In this document: positions 60,360 to 64,000 of the stretch, one piece after another
Position numbering within the stretch: the stretch's first letter is position 1
How the letters are laid out: each line of letters opens with the position of its first letter
NCBI RefSeq assembly: GCF_003369915.1
Contig: NC_046673.1
Coordinates: 12,074,001 to 12,138,000 of the forward strand
From: Drosophila miranda
Taxonomy: Eukaryota > Arthropoda > Insecta > Diptera > Drosophilidae
Direction of reading: 5' to 3'
Length of the DNA: 64,000 nt
Notes under the pieces: generated by a model
The model's database searches: none
What the model saw: the letters and a program-made list of their open reading frames with translations, nothing else
What the model was told of the DNA's origin: nothing
Position numbers and translations under genes: made by a program

Positions 60360-61890
60360 GTGTTGCGTCCGTTCCACACCGCGCCGCGCCGCCTGAGCAC
60401 CAGACCGTCGTTGTCGTCGTCCCACTGTTGTCGTCTTCTACCGATCTATCCACTCAATGCGCCTCGGATATTCCTCTACTGGATCACTGGATCGTTGCGT
60501 TTGCGTTAGTTCTCATCCAAATCGGGGAATTCGCAATAGAATTGAGTTTGTGCTGGCATATGCAACGAGATTCCACTTCATATTTACATTTCACGGTAAT
60601 ACAATTACAAAAACACACACAACCGCAGCTAAAATGTAAAACGAGCAGTCGATCGCACTTATCGATGAGATATACGGTCTTACCCTCAGAAATATACCGA
60701 AAATACTTAACATTATTAGTTTTCATGATTACATCATATTCCTCGGTTTTGATATTCGGTTGAATATTACTAGTTAGCTAGGAAATGCAGCACTAGACAC
60801 TTTTTTGTTTGATTGTTTATAAAATAAGGCTTAAGCATAAAAGGTCAACAACAATTTACATAGCTACTAGAATCTAACTACTTATTTGCTACATATTAAC
60901 TACATTTTTATGTAATTATCAAAAGCGACACCTGAAGGGGAAATGTGTACGTTTGTTGGCAAGTTTTGCCGATTTCTTTTCATATAAGTCCCATAGGAGC
61001 GACAGTGTTAGAAATCCACTTTTTGACCTGCTGGTTTTTAAATTTTTTTTAAAATTGAGATTTGGATGGCAATCGATCAGGAATTTGATGCCGATTATCA
61101 TTTAGTATTCAATGTGGCATATGACATGGCTCTAAATGGTATTTCTACACCATTTCTACATTGCTGCAAGGGACAAGAGGGTCCATATCGCGTCTTAACA
61201 ATAATGGAAAATACTGGCGGCAAGAAAATCCGTTCTGAATTCTGAAATCTTCTTTTAAATTCATCCTGTCTTTCATATTGACGATATCTTTTAACTGAAC
61301 TAAAATTCTTCAAGACTCATCATTTTCGTGGAGGGAATTAAAATTCCCATTGGTCGACAATGGGCTAATCGTTCTCTCTCCAAGATCATAAGTGTGTAAG
61401 GAATGAAACTTATTGTTGCTACCGATTCAAACCCGGTTTAAAGAGAGCGAAAAATAGAGTATTAACCGATTTGAAGAAAGCAGTTTGGCCATCGATAATA
61501 TCGACTGGATAGTCGCTAGAGCTGCGCGCCAAAACTCGAATTGTTTGAAAGTGAATGAGTGACAACGATATGGATGCAATCCAGTGGAATAAGTGATGCA
61601 CGGAAGTACGATTGAGAGTTTCTATTCCCTATGTTAGTTAATATACCTTTTAAAATGAAATTTGATAGACAGACGATGAAATATTTCGACGTCAAAATAT
61701 ATATAAAAGTATATAATATACCGTAAATGGCCACTGCAATTGATCGACATCGATATGAAGCTGCGATGGTTATGAACATCATTCGCTAAATGGCTTGCCG
61801 GTGTAGTATAGTAATTGCAATTGGTTAATTTAAATTTTTTAGTTGAGATAAAAGCATTTAATTTGTATTAAAAATATAATTTTTTTAAAT
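60360..61890. other. Dok-Atg5 intergenic region
   Basis: About 1.5 kb upstream of both divergent genes. No third gene seen. AT-rich, with TATCGATG and CATCGATA-like elements at about 60659 and 61491. Confidence 0.55.
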
Positions 61891-61892
61891 AG

Positions 61893-61908
61893 CACTAACG
61901 CGTTAGTG
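61893..61908. promoter_or_regulatory. 16-bp perfect palindrome upstream of Atg5
   Basis: CACTAACGCGTTAGTG is its own reverse complement and sits 8 bp before a DRE. Function is unknown; it could bind a dimeric factor. Confidence 0.45.
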
Positions 61909-61915
61909 GACGATA

Positions 61916-61972
61916 TATCGATACCGCCAGCAGTGCCATATCGATGTACTGATGCCATCTCTGGTTACACTG
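61916..61972 (+). promoter_or_regulatory. Atg5 core promoter: DRE and motif-1-like element
   Basis: TATCGATA (DRE) at 61916-61923, a second near-match (ATATCGATG) at about 61939, and CTGGTTACACTG at about 61961, one mismatch from the Drosophila motif 1 element that binds M1BP. This TATA-less arrangement is typical of housekeeping genes and lies 55-110 bp before the ATG. Confidence 0.6.
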
Positions 61973-62027
61973 TTCGAGGCCAAAAACAAAAAATTATAAT
62001 AATTAAAAGTTTAAGCAAAAGATAGCC

Positions 62028-63068
62028 ATGGCCCACGACCGCGAGGTGTTGCGCATGATATGGGAGGGTCAGATTGGCATCTGCTTCCAAGCTGACCGCG
62101 ACGAGATAGTGGGCATCAGGCCAGAGCCCTTCTACCTGATGGTCTCCCGCCTCAGCTACTTGCCGCTGGTCACCGATAAGGTAACACACCCCGTTCGCTC
62201 ATCCAATTGCCATTCCAATTGCCACTAAAAACCCTTGCCCTAACAGGTGCGAAAGTACTTCACCCGCTACATTGCCGCCGAGCATCAGGATGGTGCTGTC
62301 TGGTTCGACTACAATGGCATACCGCTGCGACTGCACTATCCAACTGGTGGGCAGGACAGAGGACAGACTCTTGGCCCAAACTCCTATTGCAAACTAATGC
62401 TGTTCTGTATGTCCTAGGTGTGCTCTACGATCTGCTGCATCCGGAGGAGGACTGCACGCCCTGGGGTCTGACAATACACTTTTCCAAATTCCCGGAGGAC
62501 ACGCTGGTCAAAATGAATTCAAAGTATAAGCGAAAGCTTTTGCCACAGCGCCATGTCCACTAACCATTTCCGTATATCTTATGTTTTGCAGGGAGCTGTT
62601 GGAATCGCACTACATGTCCTGCTTGAAGGAGGCTGATGTGCTGAAGCATCGCGGTCTGGTCATCTCGGCCATGCAAAAGAAAGACCACAATCAGCTTTGG
62701 CTGGGCCTTATCAATGATAAGTTCGATCAGTTTTGGGCCGTCAACAGACGACTCATGGAGCCGTACGGCGACCAGGAGTCCTTCAAAAACATTCCCGTTC
62801 GCCTCTACAACGATGATGTGAGTGAGAAGGGAGGAAGGAATTGGACCTACCCTTGAGTTTAAGTTCAGTTCAGTTCAGTTCAGTTGCATTCAATTCAATT
62901 GTGTGTGTTTTACCATACATTTCGATTTCATGGACTGATGGATTCCGCTTGGTCATTAATAGGATTTCACGTACACGCAAAAACTGATCTCGCCCATAAG
63001 CGAAAGTGGACAAAAGAAGAGCCTCGCCGACCTGATGGCCGAATTATCAACACCTGAACGCAAAGCGG
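62028..63068 (+). CDS. Atg5: Autophagy protein Atg5 (3' end beyond window)
   Basis: Five exons are visible: 62028-62180, 62247-62346, 62418-62523, 62592-62817 and 62963-63068, with consistent phases, covering about the first 230 residues. The sequence follows Atg5 throughout: VLRMIWEGQIGICF, then FYLMVSRLSYLPLVTDK, GIPLRLHYPTGVLYDLL, ESHYMSCLKEADVLKH, MQKKDHNQLWLGL and FDQFWAVNRRLMEPYG. The lysine in SCLKEADVLKH (about residue 132) corresponds to the acceptor to which Atg12 is joined, and it is present. Atg5-Atg12, with Atg16, acts as the E3 for Atg8 lipidation on the autophagosome membrane. The last donor (GTGAGT at 63069) opens an intron that runs off the window; the terminal exon with the second ubiquitin-like domain is not seen. 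Confidence 0.96.
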
Positions 63069-64000
63069 GTGAGTCCAGTCTGCACACTAGGATTTTCCGG
63101 CTATCAATTACCACAGGCACTCTAAATGCAAGAGGCGATGGAGCATCTCATCTCAGCATCTTTTTCGGTCTCTCCTGCATCTCCTATATCTCTTTATCTG
63201 TGTATCTGTGCAGCATTCATCTATTGTCAGAAGCAGACCTAGCGTCTCTTAGAAATTAAGGAAAAGGTGCCAGTCAGTCTGGCCCGGCCAAGTGCATGTC
63301 TGTCTGACTTATTTATTTTTCTATTGAATAACACAAACGAGCCGTACCGTATCGTACCGTGTCTTGCCGTGCCGCACCGCACCGTCTGTGCCTCTCAGTC
63401 GCCGACTGCGATCCGCCCTGCAGCACACTGCAGCAATCATTCTTCAATTCATCAATGTCTCAGCGAAACAAAAACAAACAAAAAAGAAGTGTATTCTCCT
63501 CTCTTTTTGTATATGGAACAATGCCCCCGGGGGTATACAGAATAGACATGGGCTATAGCTATTGCCTGCATTCCAGGCAGGTTTCCTCAAATTCCCCTTT
63601 GGGCAAAACTATTCGGCCAAGTGTTCGGCTGGGCTGGTTTTCGGGCGACCATTCAGCCTGCAGACAAAACGAATGAAAAATCTATTCAGTACAATGAAAA
63701 GTGCGTGTGGATTTTCTAGCGTCAGCGTCAGCAGCAGCAGCAGCAGCATAGAGCACGTTGCATCGCTGTTGGGTTCCAGCCAGCCAGCCAGCCAGCGAGG
63801 CAGCAGCAGCAGCAGCAGCCTGGCCTGACCTGCGGCGCCGCGGCGACAATAGCATGATCAAGAGCGAGATGGCATACACATAGCGAGGGAGAGAGATGGA
63901 ATGGTGCATGTTCCTCCTACTCTTACTCCTACTCCTACTCCCACTCCTCTTCCTCCTCCTGCCACTGCCATTGCCACTGCGCTGGCTGGCAGTGGCTTAG
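63069..64000 (+). other. Atg5 last visible intron, repeat-rich
   Basis: No Atg5-like exon is found before the window ends. It contains CAGCAGCAG and CAGCCAGCCAGC runs (63730-63815) and CTCCTACTC-type pyrimidine repeats (63913-63962). Confidence 0.6.

Overview
This window is euchromatic insect DNA, almost certainly from a Drosophila species. The evidence is short introns (59-75 bp with GTAAGT/GTGAGT-like donors), abundant microsatellites, the interspersed repeat starting TATACCCG-TACTC that is common in Drosophila genomes, and orthologues of fly genes. Atg5 and Dok are X-linked in D. melanogaster, so I infer Muller element A (X). The species is not determined; an obscura-group or similar fly is possible but I cannot show it.

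Layout. (1) 1-9600: two tandem units, each carrying a minus-strand paralogue of barren (condensin I kleisin CAP-H) and separated by the 3' end of an LTR-like retroelement. The left copy (3149-5278) has an intact three-exon reading frame. The right copy (6952-8954) has a 1-bp frameshift, a 46-codon deletion, and lacks a 203-bp upstream segment. The window begins inside a unit, so the array probably continues to the left. (2) 9600-32000: a mostly gene-free stretch rich in simple repeats, with an unrecognised 219-aa gene (13609-14268), a decayed BTBD9-like fragment (16257-16690), and a 133-aa ORF at 31988. (3) 36.3-37.1 kb: an unrecognised two-exon membrane protein gene. (4) 40.9-45.9 kb: a four-exon sarcoplasmic-calcium-binding-type EF-hand gene, with a second basic ORF directly behind it on the same strand. 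(5) 51.3-54.3 kb: a secreted antigen-5/CAP gene and, tail-to-tail with it, an ACSF3-like acyl-CoA synthetase whose adenylation motifs are degraded and whose C-terminal catalytic-lysine region is missing. (6) 56.7-60.4 kb: Dok, a PH-PTB adaptor, including a short first coding exon. (7) From 62028 to beyond the window: Atg5, transcribed away from Dok; its last exon lies outside.

There is no operon logic here; genes are independent. Dok and Atg5 are divergent with about 1.7 kb between their start codons. The most unusual region is the barren-like array: a DNA-mediated (intron-containing) tandem amplification of a chromosome-condensation gene, bounded by retroelement sequence, with one intact and one decaying copy. 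The second is the ACSF3-like protein, which reads as a probable pseudoenzyme.

Limits: exon structures were read by eye from splice motifs and reading-frame continuity. No alignment or database search was run.
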